A DNA stretch of 64,000 nt from Coriobacteriia bacterium (GCA_034370385.1 JAXMKZ010000051.1:62001-126000), one strand, 5' to 3'; counted from the first letter of the stretch, positions 53,900-63,375 are shown. Numbers and translations: made by a program. Notes: generated by a model not told the origin, from the sequence alone.

Positions 53900-56247
53900 G
53901 CGAGCGTCGGCTACTGCTGCTGGATACGGCGACTGAGACCGTTGCGGTGGGGGTCGCCCACGCCGAGAGCTCCGGGCGCGTGGTCGTGCTCTCAGATGTG
54001 TCCCGCGTGGCTCCGCGCAAGGCGAACACGGTGCTGCTGTCGTGGGTGCTCGAGGCGCTCGAGGCCGCCGATTGCGCCATCGGCGAACTCGAGGGGATCG
54101 CGGTGGGTCGAGGGCCGGGCTCCTTCACGGGGGTGCGCATAGGTGTGGCGACAGCCAAGGGGCTCGCGCATGGACTCGGTGTTCCCCTCTGGGGCACGTC
54201 GACGCTCGACGCGATCGCCTGGCAAGCGGCTATCGGCGGCGTCGAAGGACGCCTGGGCGTGATCGGTGACGCGATGCGCGGAGAGGTCTACCCGGCCCTC
54301 TACGAGCTGCACGGCGGACGAGCGCGTCGGCTGACGCCGGACACCGTCGCCGCTCCCGAAGCGGTTGCGGCCCAGTGGGGGGCGGGCGAGGACATACCGA
54401 CCGTGCTCGCAGGCAACGGGCTCCTCAAGCACCATGAGGCCTTCCGGGCCCAGCTTCCCGACGCGCGCGTGCTCACGGAGGAGCTGTGGCACCCGGACGC
54501 CACGGGGCTGATTGCCGCGTGGGTCGATGATCGCGCCCGGCAGGGGTGGGGCGAGGGAGACCCCGCGACGGTCCTGCCGGTGTACACCCGTCTGTCGGAT
54601 GCCGAGGAGAACGAGCGAGCCCGTGCTGGTCTGCCTCAGGCGGACCCGCCGGATTCGGGCGTTGCTGCCGCCAGCGACGGCCCTGCTGACTCGATGCATT
54701 CCACCGTTGAGGGTGTCGACGGGGTGTGGCTGAGGCCCCTGCGAGCGACTGACATCCCCGGGATACTCGCCATCGAGGACGCCTCGTTCACGGATGCATG
54801 GACCGTGGGCATGTTCACCGACGAGCTGAACGCCCCCCGGCGGGCCTGGTTCGTGGCCGATTCGGATGGCGCAGTCATCGGCTACGGGGGCGTCGCGCTC
54901 CTCGACGACGAGGCGCATCTGTTGAATCTGGCGGTTGACGCGCCGTTTCGCCGTCGTGGTGTCGGGCGAGCGCTGTTCGCACGGCTCTCTCAACAGGCGG
55001 CCGTGATGGGGGCGCTGCGGATCACGCTGGAGTGCCGCGCTGGCAATCAGACCGCTATCGACCTCTACCTGGCGGTGGGCATGGAGCAGGTCGGCCTGCG
55101 CCCGGGCTACTACTCTGACACGGGCGAGGACGCGGTCATCATGGGGGGGCGGGCAGGCGTCGAGGGGGAGCTGCCGACACCCGCACGCGCCGAACTGCCG
55201 CCGGGCGACGACCGGTACCTGCTTGCGATAGAGACCTCATGTGACGAAACGGCCGCCGCTGTCGTGACGACCGACGGCGTCCTGGTCTCCAACGTCGTGG
55301 CAAGCCAGATAGACTTCCACGCGCGGTTCGGCGGCGTGGTGCCCGAGATCGCAAGCCGCAAGCACGCCGAGGCGATCGTGGGCGTCATCGACGACGCGCT
55401 GGTGCGGGCGGGCGAGACCCTCGGGGCGCCGGGGGTGATGCCGTTTGCGGCGCTCGACGGCATCGCGGTGACCTACGGACCCGGTCTGGTCGGGGCGCTC
55501 GTGGTCGGGCTCGCCTACGCGAAGGGGCTCTCGCTCGCCACGGGGGTGCCGTTGGTGGGCGTCAACCACCTGGAGGGTCACATCTTTGCCAACGTGCTGG
55601 CCGATCCGCTGGTGCAGCCTCCGCTGGTGGCTCTCCTGGTGAGTGGGGGCCACACGTCGCTCGTGCACATGCCCGAGTGGGGCGTGTACCGCACGATGGG
55701 CGAGACTCTCGATGACGCTGCCGGCGAGGCGTTTGACAAGGTCGCCAAGGTGCTCGGCCTCGGATATCCCGGCGGCCCGGTACTGTCTCGCATGGCGGTG
55801 GATGGCGATCCGACGGCCATCGACTTTCCCCGCGCCATGATGAAGAGCGGCGACTACGCGTTCTCGCTTTCGGGATTGAAGACCGCCGTGATCAACCACA
55901 TCCGCCACGAGCGCGAGGCAGGACGAGAGATCGACGTGCCCGATCTCGCCGCGAGCTTTCAGGCGGCGGTGGTGGACGTTCAGGTCTCCAAGGCGGTGCG
56001 TGCGGTCAAGGAGACGGGCGCGCAGGCGTTCTGTCTGGCCGGTGGGGTGGCGGCCAACCCGTCGCTGCGCGAGGCGCTGCGCGCGGCCATCGAGCCACTG
56101 GGCGTGCACGTCAGCGTCCCACCCTTCCATCTGTGCACCGACAACGCGGCCATGATCGCCGCTGCCGCCCTGCCGCGGCTGCGGCGCGGCGAATTCCTCA
56201 GCATCGACGCCGATGCGGTTCCCGGTCTGCGCCTCGATACGACGTGA
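53896..56247 (+). CDS. tsaB-rimI-tsaD: Trifunctional TsaB-RimI-TsaD fusion protein
   Basis: This is a 783-aa fusion of three normally separate proteins. Residues 1 to about 250 are TsaB ('LLLLDTATETVAVGVAHAES', 'GRGPGSFTGVRIGVATAKGL'). After a Pro/Ala-rich linker, about 276-425 is a GNAT acetyltransferase of the RimI type with the acetyl-CoA loop 'RRRGVGRALF' and 'ECRAGNQTAIDLYLAVGMEQ'. Residues 439-783 are TsaD ('LLAIETSCDETAAAVV', metal ligands H558 and H562 in 'NHLEGH', 'LLVSGGHTSLVHM', D749 in 'CTDNAAMI'). TsaB/TsaD make t6A37; RimI acetylates the N-terminus of S18 and other proteins. The frame is open throughout. GTG 53896 overlaps the tsaE stop. Confidence 0.95.
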   Translation: MSERRLLLLDTATETVAVGVAHAESSGRVVVLSDVSRVAPRKANTVLLSWVLEALEAADCAIGELEGIAVGRGPGSFTGVRIGVATAKGLAHGLGVPLWGTSTLDAIAWQAAIGGVEGRLGVIGDAMRGEVYPALYELHGGRARRLTPDTVAAPEAVAAQWGAGEDIPTVLAGNGLLKHHEAFRAQLPDARVLTEELWHPDATGLIAAWVDDRARQGWGEGDPATVLPVYTRLSDAEENERARAGLPQADPPDSGVAAASDGPADSMHSTVEGVDGVWLRPLRATDIPGILAIEDASFTDAWTVGMFTDELNAPRRAWFVADSDGAVIGYGGVALLDDEAHLLNLAVDAPFRRRGVGRALFARLSQQAAVMGALRITLECRAGNQTAIDLYLAVGMEQVGLRPGYYSDTGEDAVIMGGRAGVEGELPTPARAELPPGDDRYLLAIETSCDETAAAVVTTDGVLVSNVVASQIDFHARFGGVVPEIASRKHAEAIVGVIDDALVRAGETLGAPGVMPFAALDGIAVTYGPGLVGALVVGLAYAKGLSLATGVPLVGVNHLEGHIFANVLADPLVQPPLVALLVSGGHTSLVHMPEWGVYRTMGETLDDAAGEAFDKVAKVLGLGYPGGPVLSRMAVDGDPTAIDFPRAMMKSGDYAFSLSGLKTAVINHIRHEREAGREIDVPDLAASFQAAVVDVQVSKAVRAVKETGAQAFCLAGGVAANPSLREALRAAIEPLGVHVSVPPFHLCTDNAAMIAAAALPRLRRGEFLSIDADAVPGLRLDTT

Positions 56248-56313
56248 GGTTGAGCCAGCAGTCCGGGCGGGTCCGGCGACCCGCGCGATTCCCGGCTGCG
56301 CCCCTGTCCTCGT

Positions 56314-56340
56314 AAATCTGAGCGACTGACACTCAGATTT
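56314..56340 (+). repeat. 9-9-9 inverted repeat upstream of groESL
   Basis: A perfect inverted repeat, AAATCTGAG (56314-56322) and CTCAGATTT (56332-56340), with a 9-nt spacer, lies 67 nt after the tsaB-rimI-tsaD stop and 25 nt before the groES -35 box. It may be the terminator of the upstream gene (TCTCGATTTCT follows). It also has the same arm and spacer geometry as CIRCE and could be a second operator. Confidence 0.55.
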
Positions 56341-56364
56341 CTCGATTTCTCCACACGCAACCCC

Positions 56365-56393
56365 TTGAATCATGAGTGGTACGTGGCTACAAT
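56365..56393 (+). promoter_or_regulatory. groES-groEL promoter
   Basis: TTGAAT (56365-56370) and TACAAT (56388-56393) are spaced 17 nt apart, a strong vegetative promoter. Transcription would start around 56400, inside or at the edge of the CIRCE operator, leaving a 5' untranslated region of about 175 nt. Confidence 0.88.
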
Positions 56394-56400
56394 CGCTCTT

Positions 56401-56429
56401 GCTGGCACTCGAGGCGTGTGAGTGCCAGC
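56401..56429 (+). promoter_or_regulatory. CIRCE operator (HrcA binding site)
   Basis: A perfect inverted repeat GCTGGCACTC (56401-56410) - N9 - GAGTGCCAGC (56420-56429). It matches the CIRCE consensus TTAGCACTC-N9-GAGTGCTAA in geometry and in the GCACTC/GAGTGC core. It begins 8 nt after the -10 box, so HrcA bound here would block initiation. Predicts heat-inducible groESL repression by HrcA, whose gene is not in the window. Confidence 0.95.
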
Positions 56430-56576
56430 ACTCGGAGGGTGGGGTGCGCTGACAGCGCGCGGAGGTGGGTACGTACTCCTTCGCGCAACGGGGGCGCGCT
56501 TAAGCCGAACCGTGACCAACGGGTGCAGCCGCGCCCGCAGTCGTAGACCGTCGAGAAGGAAGCAGGAGGGATGTCA

Positions 56577-56870
56577 ATGAATCTGAAGCCGCTGGGCGAT
56601 CGCGTGATCGTGAAGCAGGCCGAGGCCGAGACTCAGACGAAGTCGGGCCTCATCATCGCCGACACCGCGAAGGAGAAGCCCACCAAGGGCACGGTCATCG
56701 CCGTGGGCGAGGGCAAGTGGGACGACGAGGGCGAGAACCGCATTCCGCTCGACGTCAAGGCGGGCGACACCGTCGTCTACAGCAAGTACGGCGGCACTGA
56801 GGTCAAGGTCGATGGCGAGGACTACCTGATCCTTCGCGCCGACGACATCTACGCCGTCGTCGAAGACTAG
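56577..56870 (+). CDS. groES: Co-chaperonin GroES
   Basis: GroES is the heptameric lid of the GroEL chamber. It is 97 aa: [20 protein letters not shown], '[20 protein letters not shown]' (mobile loop with GLII), '[20 protein letters not shown]', '[20 protein letters not shown]'. ATG 56577 lies 7 nt after AGGAGG (56564-56569); the ATG at 56571 is too close to it. groEL follows after 58 nt. Confidence 0.97.
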   Translation: MNLKPLGDRVIVKQAEAETQTKSGLIIADTAKEKPTKGTVIAVGEGKWDDEGENRIPLDVKAGDTVVYSKYGGTEVKVDGEDYLILRADDIYAVVED

Positions 56871-56892
56871 CCACAACGCTTCGCCAACCTGA

Positions 56893-58563
<1,671 letters not shown>

Positions 58564-58600
58564 CACCTGCGCATCCGCGCAACGCGTTCCGCAACACAGG

Positions 58601-58634
58601 GAGGCCCTCGGCGATCGCCGGGGGCCTCTGTTGT
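58601..58634 (+). terminator. Terminator after groEL
   Basis: A 12-bp stem with one G-U pair, GAGGCCCTCGGC (58601-58612) with GCCGGGGGCCTC (58617-58628), has a GATC loop and is followed by TGTTGT. It cleanly separates groESL from the toxin-antitoxin genes. Confidence 0.85.
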
Positions 58635-58682
58635 GCATTGGATGGGATTCACCGCTGGCGGCGCTTCCGAGGGGTAGTTGCA

Positions 58683-58703
58683 GATGTATGGACGATGTAT
58701 ATT
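58683..58703 (+). promoter_or_regulatory. Possible promoter/operator of the toxin-antitoxin pair
   Basis: A direct repeat GATGTAT (58683-58689 and 58694-58700), one helical turn apart (11 bp), overlaps a TATATT -10-like box (58698-58703). TTGCAG (58678-58683) is a poorly spaced -35. RHH antitoxins commonly repress their own promoter by binding tandem short half-sites, which this could be. Weak evidence. Confidence 0.35.
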
Positions 58704-58773
58704 TGAGAGGCGGTGCCGTCACCTGCGAGACGGTTGGGTTTCCTTTGGATTCCGGTAAGGGAGGTGGTCGAGC

Positions 58774-59142
58774 ATGGGGCGCATGATTCGCAAACAGCTC
58801 AACATCGACCCCGAACAGGATCGCGCGCTCAAGGAGCTCGCTTCGGAGCGCGGCGTGTCGGAATCAGAGCTTGTGCGCGATGCGCTGACGTTGCTCACGC
58901 GAAGTGCCTCAGATGAGCGTCTGCGCAAGGAGCGAACCGCGCGACTCACTCGAATGCTCGAGGAGTGGAGGGAGCTATCCGCGCATGAAGCCAAGGCCTC
59001 GCACCCGTGGAGCCGGGATGAGATCTACGACCGAAACGACCGCTTTCTTCGACACGAACATCCTGTTGTACGCGAGGCTGGGCGACGATGCGGGCAAACA
59101 GGCACGGGCAGCCCAGATGATGATTGCCCTGAGTGCGACTGA
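58774..59142 (+). CDS. Ribbon-helix-helix (CopG/Arc-type) antitoxin
   Basis: This is a 122-aa protein with an N-terminal RHH DNA-binding domain: 'IRKQLNIDPEQDRALKELAS' (strand and helix 1) and 'RGVSESELVRDALTLLTRS' (turn and helix 2). A charged helix ('LRKERTARLTRMLEEWRELS') and 'HPWSRDEIYDRN' follow, the latter typical of antitoxin segments that wrap the PIN toxin. Beyond this, residues about 84-122 (FLRHEHPVV to the Cys-rich end) are read in the +1 frame over the start of the toxin gene. GGGAGG (58759-58764) precedes the ATG. It probably represses its own promoter and neutralises the PIN protein. Confidence 0.82.
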   Translation: MGRMIRKQLNIDPEQDRALKELASERGVSESELVRDALTLLTRSASDERLRKERTARLTRMLEEWRELSAHEAKASHPWSRDEIYDRNDRFLRHEHPVVREAGRRCGQTGTGSPDDDCPECD

Positions 59143-59479
59143 CCGCGGCTACATCAGCACTCAGGTGCTCGCCGAGATGTTCGACACTCTCGTCAGACGC
59201 CTTGGCGTCGGATCGCGGTTCCACGTGCTCGAGCACGTTCATGGAACTGCGGACGCGTTTCGTGTGCTCCCCACGGGGCCCCAAGTCTCACTGATGGCGG
59301 CAGAAGTAGCCGCGCGGCGTGGGCTGCGAATCTACGATGCCCTGATCTGGGCGTCCGCCTGGCAGGCAGGACTCCCCGTAGTGCTCTCTGAGGATTTCGC
59401 GCATCGACAAGAGATCGAGGGAGTGACGTTCCTGAATCCGTTCGCGTCCGACTTCGAACTCGCCGAGATCGGTTGCTGA
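59018..59479 (+). CDS. PIN-domain ribonuclease toxin (VapC-like)
   Basis: This is a 153-aa PIN-fold protein, a predicted Mg2+-dependent RNase. The four acidic active-site positions are D12 ('FFDTNILLYARLGDD'), E53 ('STQVLAEMFDTL'), D107 ('RIYDALIWASA') and D126 ('LSEDFAHRQEIEG'). The start is uncertain: ATG 59018 (used here) or ATG 58985, which has the better-placed GGAGGG but would add 11 residues. Either way it overlaps the antitoxin gene by 125 nt or more, in the +1 frame. All catalytic residues are intact, so the toxin is likely functional. Confidence 0.85.
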   Translation: MRSTTETTAFFDTNILLYARLGDDAGKQARAAQMMIALSATDRGYISTQVLAEMFDTLVRRLGVGSRFHVLEHVHGTADAFRVLPTGPQVSLMAAEVAARRGLRIYDALIWASAWQAGLPVVLSEDFAHRQEIEGVTFLNPFASDFELAEIGC

Positions 59480-59565
59480 GCGACAATCCGAAGTCCGTGA
59501 TCTCCACTGAGGCGACCCTCCGCGCACGACTCATGCGGGGTACCGGGGAATCTCGGGGTGGGGCC

Positions 59566-59594
59566 TTGACCGATTCCCTGAACAGGTCTATATA
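59566..59594 (+). promoter_or_regulatory. Promoter of the padR-ABC transporter operon
   Basis: TTGACC (59566-59571) and TATATA (59589-59594) are spaced 17 nt apart; TATACT (59591-59596) is an alternative -10. The -10 overlaps the repeat elements that follow, which suits repression by the PadR protein encoded next. Confidence 0.8.
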
Positions 59595-59621
59595 CTGGGT
59601 ATGTAGATACTCGGTGTATAG
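59588..59621 (+). promoter_or_regulatory. Probable PadR operator
   Basis: Two patterns overlap. One is an inverted repeat CTATATAC (59588-59595) and GTGTATAG (59614-59621) with one mismatch and an 18-nt spacer. The other is a direct repeat ATACTGGGTATGTA (59592-59605) and ATACTCGGTGTATA (59607-59620), 11 of 14 identical with a 15-nt period. The site covers the -10 box and ends 10 nt before padR. Autoregulation is inference from family habit and position. Confidence 0.6.
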
Positions 59622-59631
59622 GTGGTAGCGG

Positions 59632-60246
59632 ATGAGTGTGAAGTATGGACTCTTGGCAGCATTGGATCGGCGCTCCATGCACGGGTACGAGCTGCGTCGG
59701 GAGCTGGAGGACGCGCTCGGGGCGGAGTGGAGCGTCAACTACGGGCAGGTCTACTCGACGCTCGAGCGGCTCGTTCGTGCCGGGTTGTGCGTGCAGTCGG
59801 AGACGGTGTCGGTGGCCGACGCTCCGGATCGCAAGCTCTACACGGTGACACCGGCGGGGCGTGCGGAGCTACGACGCTGGTTTCTCTCGCCGACAGATGG
59901 GTGTGAGGCTGGTCGCGACGAGCTGTTCGCGAAGGTCGTCCTCGGGCTGACCGGAGACGTAGAGGTGTTCGACGTCATTCAGGCGCAGCGCAAGGGACTG
60001 CTGCGGCGAATCGGTTCGTTGACCGGCCTCAAGGAGGAGCTCGATGCGGAGCTCGACTTCACCGAGGTGCTGCAGGTCGACCTGTCGATTGCGAAGACCG
60101 AAGCGGTCATTCACTGGTTAGACGCGGCCGAGGCCAGGATCGGTCGGGCACAGGCGAGTCCGGTGTCAGGGGTTGCAGGGGGCCGCGTGCGGGTTCAGGC
60201 CAGTTCGGCCGAGCTCGCCGCAGCGCGGGAGGAGGAGTTGACGTGA
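59632..60246 (+). CDS. PadR-family transcriptional regulator
   Basis: This is a 204-aa regulator. The N-terminal winged helix 'KYGLLAALDRRSMHGYELRR' and 'NYGQVYSTLERLVRAGLCVQ', 'RKLYTVTPAGRAELRRWF' is the PadR domain (1 to about 85). The C-terminal part (about 100-180) is a helical dimerisation region ('ELFAKVVLGLTGDVEVFDVI', 'LKEELDAELDFTEV'). PadR proteins usually repress a linked efflux or transporter operon and respond to small toxic molecules. It overlaps the first permease by 4 nt (GTGA), so it is encoded in the operon it probably controls. Confidence 0.93.
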   Translation: MSVKYGLLAALDRRSMHGYELRRELEDALGAEWSVNYGQVYSTLERLVRAGLCVQSETVSVADAPDRKLYTVTPAGRAELRRWFLSPTDGCEAGRDELFAKVVLGLTGDVEVFDVIQAQRKGLLRRIGSLTGLKEELDAELDFTEVLQVDLSIAKTEAVIHWLDAAEARIGRAQASPVSGVAGGRVRVQASSAELAAAREEELT

Positions 60247-61406
60247 GCGTGTTGCGAGACATCTTCCGGCGCAAGGGGCGCTCGATTCTGACGATCACGG
60301 GCGTCGGAATCGGGGTGTTCGCGCTCGTGGTGCTGGGGGCGGTGGCTGAGAACATGAACGTCCTGCTGAACACGAGCAGTGGCTACTACGACAACTTCAT
60401 CACGGTCGTGGAGGCGGAGACATCGAACTTCGTTGGGATGTCGCTCGGATCGAGGCCGCTTGCGAAGGAAATCGTCGATGAGATTCGGGCCTACCCTGGC
60501 GTTCGCAGGGTCAGCCCGCAGGTGAACATCATGATCGAGGACGAGTTCACCGGCATCCCGCCGATGATTCTGGGCGCCGAGGCGAGCAGCCCCGACTTCG
60601 CCAGCTTCGAGACCGTCGAGGGCCGCCGCTTGAAGGCCGGGGAGCGGGGTGCGGCGGTGCTCGGCACGGACATGGCGAAGAAGAGCGGTCTTGAGGTAGG
60701 CGACAACGTCACCCTGCGCGATGCCAGGTTTGTCGTGGTGGGCATCTACGGGCGGACGTATATGACGGCCCTCGATGCGGGGGCGTTTGTGCCCCTCGCC
60801 GATGCGCAGCAGATCTACCACAGACGTCTATCCGAGGCCTTCAGGGACGACGTCAGGCCCTCAGACCTCGTGCTCCAGGCCAACGTGTACGGCGACGAGG
60901 GGGTCGATCTCGACCGCCTCTCCGAGCAGCTGACGCGCGACGTCGATGGCGTGCTCGCCTCCGGGCCGACGAAGATGAAGGAGGCGCAGGCCCAGATCAT
61001 CGATCTGGTCAACGCGGTGCTGTGGAGCCTCGCGGTGGTCGCGCTCATCGTCGGCACCGTCTCAGTAGTGAACACGATGACCATGGCTGTGGGCGAGCGT
61101 ACGCGCGAGATAGGCGTGAAGCGCGCACTGGGGGCGACTCGCCGAAGGGTCAGGCGTGACGTGCTTGCCGAATCTGCGCTGATGGCCGCCTTGGGTGGCA
61201 TCGGAGGGCTCGTACTCGGAGTGCTCGTGGCGCTGGGTCTCAACGCAGCGACCGTGGCCGGCACCGGCACCTCGATGTTCCTCGTGACTCCGCGGCTGGT
61301 GGTCGGAACACTGGCGTTCGCCGTCGTGCTGGGTATCGTCGGGGGGCTGTGGCCTGCACGAAACGCGGCCCGACTCGATCCGTCGGCGGCACTCGTCGCG
61401 CGGTAG
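60243..61406 (+). CDS. ABC transporter permease, MacB/FtsX type (first)
   Basis: This is a 387-aa permease of the MacB/LolC/FtsX superfamily. An N-terminal transmembrane helix ('SILTITGVGIGVFALVVLGA') is followed by a large extracytoplasmic domain (about 40-250) and three C-terminal helices ('LWSLAVVALIVGTVSVVNTM', 'LGGIGGLVLGVLVALGL', 'VVGTLAFAVVLGIVGGLWPA'). The 'VGERTREIGVKRALGATRR' loop is the coupling element of this family. GTG 60243 overlaps padR. It is clearly paralogous to the next gene, so the two probably form a heterodimer. Substrate unknown. Confidence 0.92.
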   Translation: MSVLRDIFRRKGRSILTITGVGIGVFALVVLGAVAENMNVLLNTSSGYYDNFITVVEAETSNFVGMSLGSRPLAKEIVDEIRAYPGVRRVSPQVNIMIEDEFTGIPPMILGAEASSPDFASFETVEGRRLKAGERGAAVLGTDMAKKSGLEVGDNVTLRDARFVVVGIYGRTYMTALDAGAFVPLADAQQIYHRRLSEAFRDDVRPSDLVLQANVYGDEGVDLDRLSEQLTRDVDGVLASGPTKMKEAQAQIIDLVNAVLWSLAVVALIVGTVSVVNTMTMAVGERTREIGVKRALGATRRRVRRDVLAESALMAALGGIGGLVLGVLVALGLNAATVAGTGTSMFLVTPRLVVGTLAFAVVLGIVGGLWPARNAARLDPSAALVAR

Positions 61407-61431
61407 CGCATAGGACTTTGGGGGAGGGACC

Positions 61432-62601
61432 ATGGGTATTCTGCGTGATGTGTTTCGCCGGAGGGGACGCTCGATTCTGACAGTCATCGGCGTGGCCATC
61501 GGGGTGTTCGCGCTCGTCGTGCTCGGTTCGGCGGCTGAGAACAACCGCGTGTACATGGACCGGCTTACCGGCTACTTCAACGGCGTCGTCACCGTGATAG
61601 ACGAGCGGGAGACGACCGTCATCGGTATGGCCACTGGCGAGCGGCCCCTCCTTATGGACCTCAAGCCCGAACTTGACGCCTATCCCGGCGTCCGGGAGGC
61701 GTTCCCCCTCGTATCCACCCTCATCGATGATGACTACCTCGCTGTGATCCCGCCCGTTGTCATCAGCGTCTCGCCGGGTATCTGGGAAGATTATCTCGAC
61801 GTCAACGCGGCCGAGGGCCGTCTCACCGAGGGCACCACGCGCGGAGAGGTGGTGCTTGGCAGCGACCTCGCCCGAGGCAGGAAGCTCGGCGTGGGCGACG
61901 TGATGGAGATTCGAGACAAGAGGTTCACGGTCGTAGGCATTCTCGACCGCACGTTCGTGAACGTCTCTGACTCCGCCGCCTACGTGGCCTTGGCCGACGC
62001 GCAAGATCTCTTCTGGATGAACCTGCCCAAGACGTTCCAAGACAGCGTGCGGCCCGATGAGCTCGCCGTGCAGTACACGGTTGTCATCGATGAAGGCGTG
62101 GATGGTGACGCGCTCGCCGCCAGGCTCGAGCGAGACGTCGAGGGCATCAAGGCGACCGGTCCGACCGAGATGCTGGGGACTGCGACGGGCCTCGTCGAAC
62201 TGCTTACAGCGGTCGTCTTCGGCATCTCAGCGATCGCGCTTCTGGTGTGCACGCTCTCGGTCGTAAACACCATGACGATGTCGGTGGGCGAGCGGACGCG
62301 CGAGATCGGCCTCAAGCGAGCGTTCGGTGCGTCGCGATCTCGGGTCGCGCGCGACGTGCTTGCCGAATCCGCGGTCATGAGCCTCATCGGCGGGCTTGTG
62401 GGCGTTGCGTTCGGCGCCCTTACCGTGACCGTTGTGAACTCCGCAATCGTGGCGTCAACCGGAACCTCGTCGCTTCTCATGACGGGGAGACTCGTATTCA
62501 TCGCGCTTGGAATGTCAGTGGTGCTCGGCCTGATCGGCGGTCTATGGCCCGCACGTCATGCGTCGCGGCTCGATCCGGCCGCCGCGCTCGCCTACGAGTA
62601 G
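61432..62601 (+). CDS. ABC transporter permease, MacB/FtsX type (second)
   Basis: This is a 389-aa paralog of the preceding permease: same N-terminus ('GILRDVFRRRGRSILTVIGV'), periplasmic-type domain, coupling loop 'VGERTREIGLKRAFGASRSR' and end 'GLIGGLWPARHASRLDPAAA'. The two share a clear common pattern along their whole length and differ most in the extracytoplasmic domain, as expected for a heteromeric pair with divided labour. It lies 25 nt downstream of the first permease, behind GGGGGAGGG (61420-61428). Confidence 0.92.
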   Translation: MGILRDVFRRRGRSILTVIGVAIGVFALVVLGSAAENNRVYMDRLTGYFNGVVTVIDERETTVIGMATGERPLLMDLKPELDAYPGVREAFPLVSTLIDDDYLAVIPPVVISVSPGIWEDYLDVNAAEGRLTEGTTRGEVVLGSDLARGRKLGVGDVMEIRDKRFTVVGILDRTFVNVSDSAAYVALADAQDLFWMNLPKTFQDSVRPDELAVQYTVVIDEGVDGDALAARLERDVEGIKATGPTEMLGTATGLVELLTAVVFGISAIALLVCTLSVVNTMTMSVGERTREIGLKRAFGASRSRVARDVLAESAVMSLIGGLVGVAFGALTVTVVNSAIVASTGTSSLLMTGRLVFIALGMSVVLGLIGGLWPARHASRLDPAAALAYE

Positions 62602-62610
62602 GGAGACGAC

Positions 62611-63306
62611 ATGTCATCGATCTCAGTGCAGGGCGTCGAGCAGCTGTTCCACATGGGCAAGCGCAACGTGGTGCATGCGCTGCGCGGCACCGACCTCGAG
62701 GTGAGGGACGGCGAGTTCCTTGCGGTCATGGGGCCGTCGGGCTCGGGGAAGTCGACGCTACTGAACGTCATTGGCTGCCTCGCGCGGCCGACCGCCGGCC
62801 ACGTGGTGCTCGACGGACGTGACGTCACGAAGCTGAAGGACAGCGAACTCGACGCGATCCGGGCCAACGAGGTCGGCTTCATCTTTCAGGGCTATAGCCT
62901 GATTCCCACGCGCACCGCGCTCGAGAACGTCATGCTCGCGGCAGAGTACGCCGGCGTCCCGCGGGCGGAACGCAAGACGCGTTCGCTTGAGATTCTGGGG
63001 AAGGTGGGGCTGTCTGACCGGGTCGATCAGCTTGCCTCGGAGCTGTCAGGTGGCGAACAGCAGCGCGTGGCGATCGCACGGGCGCTCGTGAAGAATCCGC
63101 AGCTCGTGCTGGCCGACGAGCCCACCGGCAATCTCGACTCGGTAAGCGCCGAGGAGATCATGGCGCTTGTGAAGGGGCTGCGCTCGGATGGACAGACGGT
63201 CGTCATGGTCACTCACGACCCGCGGATGGCGGGTTACGCTGATCGCATCGTGTTCTTAAGGGACGGGCGCGTCGTGGATGAAGAGACGATTCGCGCCGTG
63301 TCGTAG
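62611..63306 (+). CDS. ABC transporter ATP-binding protein, MacB/LolD type
   Basis: This is a 231-aa ABC ATPase: Walker A 'GPSGSGKSTLLNVIGCL', Q-loop 'VGFIFQGYSLIPTRTALENV', signature 'ELSGGEQQRVAIARALVKNP', Walker B 'LVLADEPTGNLDS', H-loop 'VMVTHDPRMAGYADRIV'. 'GNLDS' and the overall pattern are typical of the MacB/LolD class that works with FtsX-type permeases. It lies 9 nt after the second permease and completes the four-gene PadR operon. Confidence 0.95.
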   Translation: MSSISVQGVEQLFHMGKRNVVHALRGTDLEVRDGEFLAVMGPSGSGKSTLLNVIGCLARPTAGHVVLDGRDVTKLKDSELDAIRANEVGFIFQGYSLIPTRTALENVMLAAEYAGVPRAERKTRSLEILGKVGLSDRVDQLASELSGGEQQRVAIARALVKNPQLVLADEPTGNLDSVSAEEIMALVKGLRSDGQTVVMVTHDPRMAGYADRIVFLRDGRVVDEETIRAVS

Positions 63307-63375
63307 GGCGTGGTCCGTCAGGAGCCTCGCCGTCGAAGGGTTTGTCCAGAGGCGCCGTTCGGCCCGATGGACTCG

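Noticed and set aside
53992-54993. Long - strand frame opposite tsaB-rimI
   Set aside because: Antisense shadow of a confirmed coding frame with no family features.
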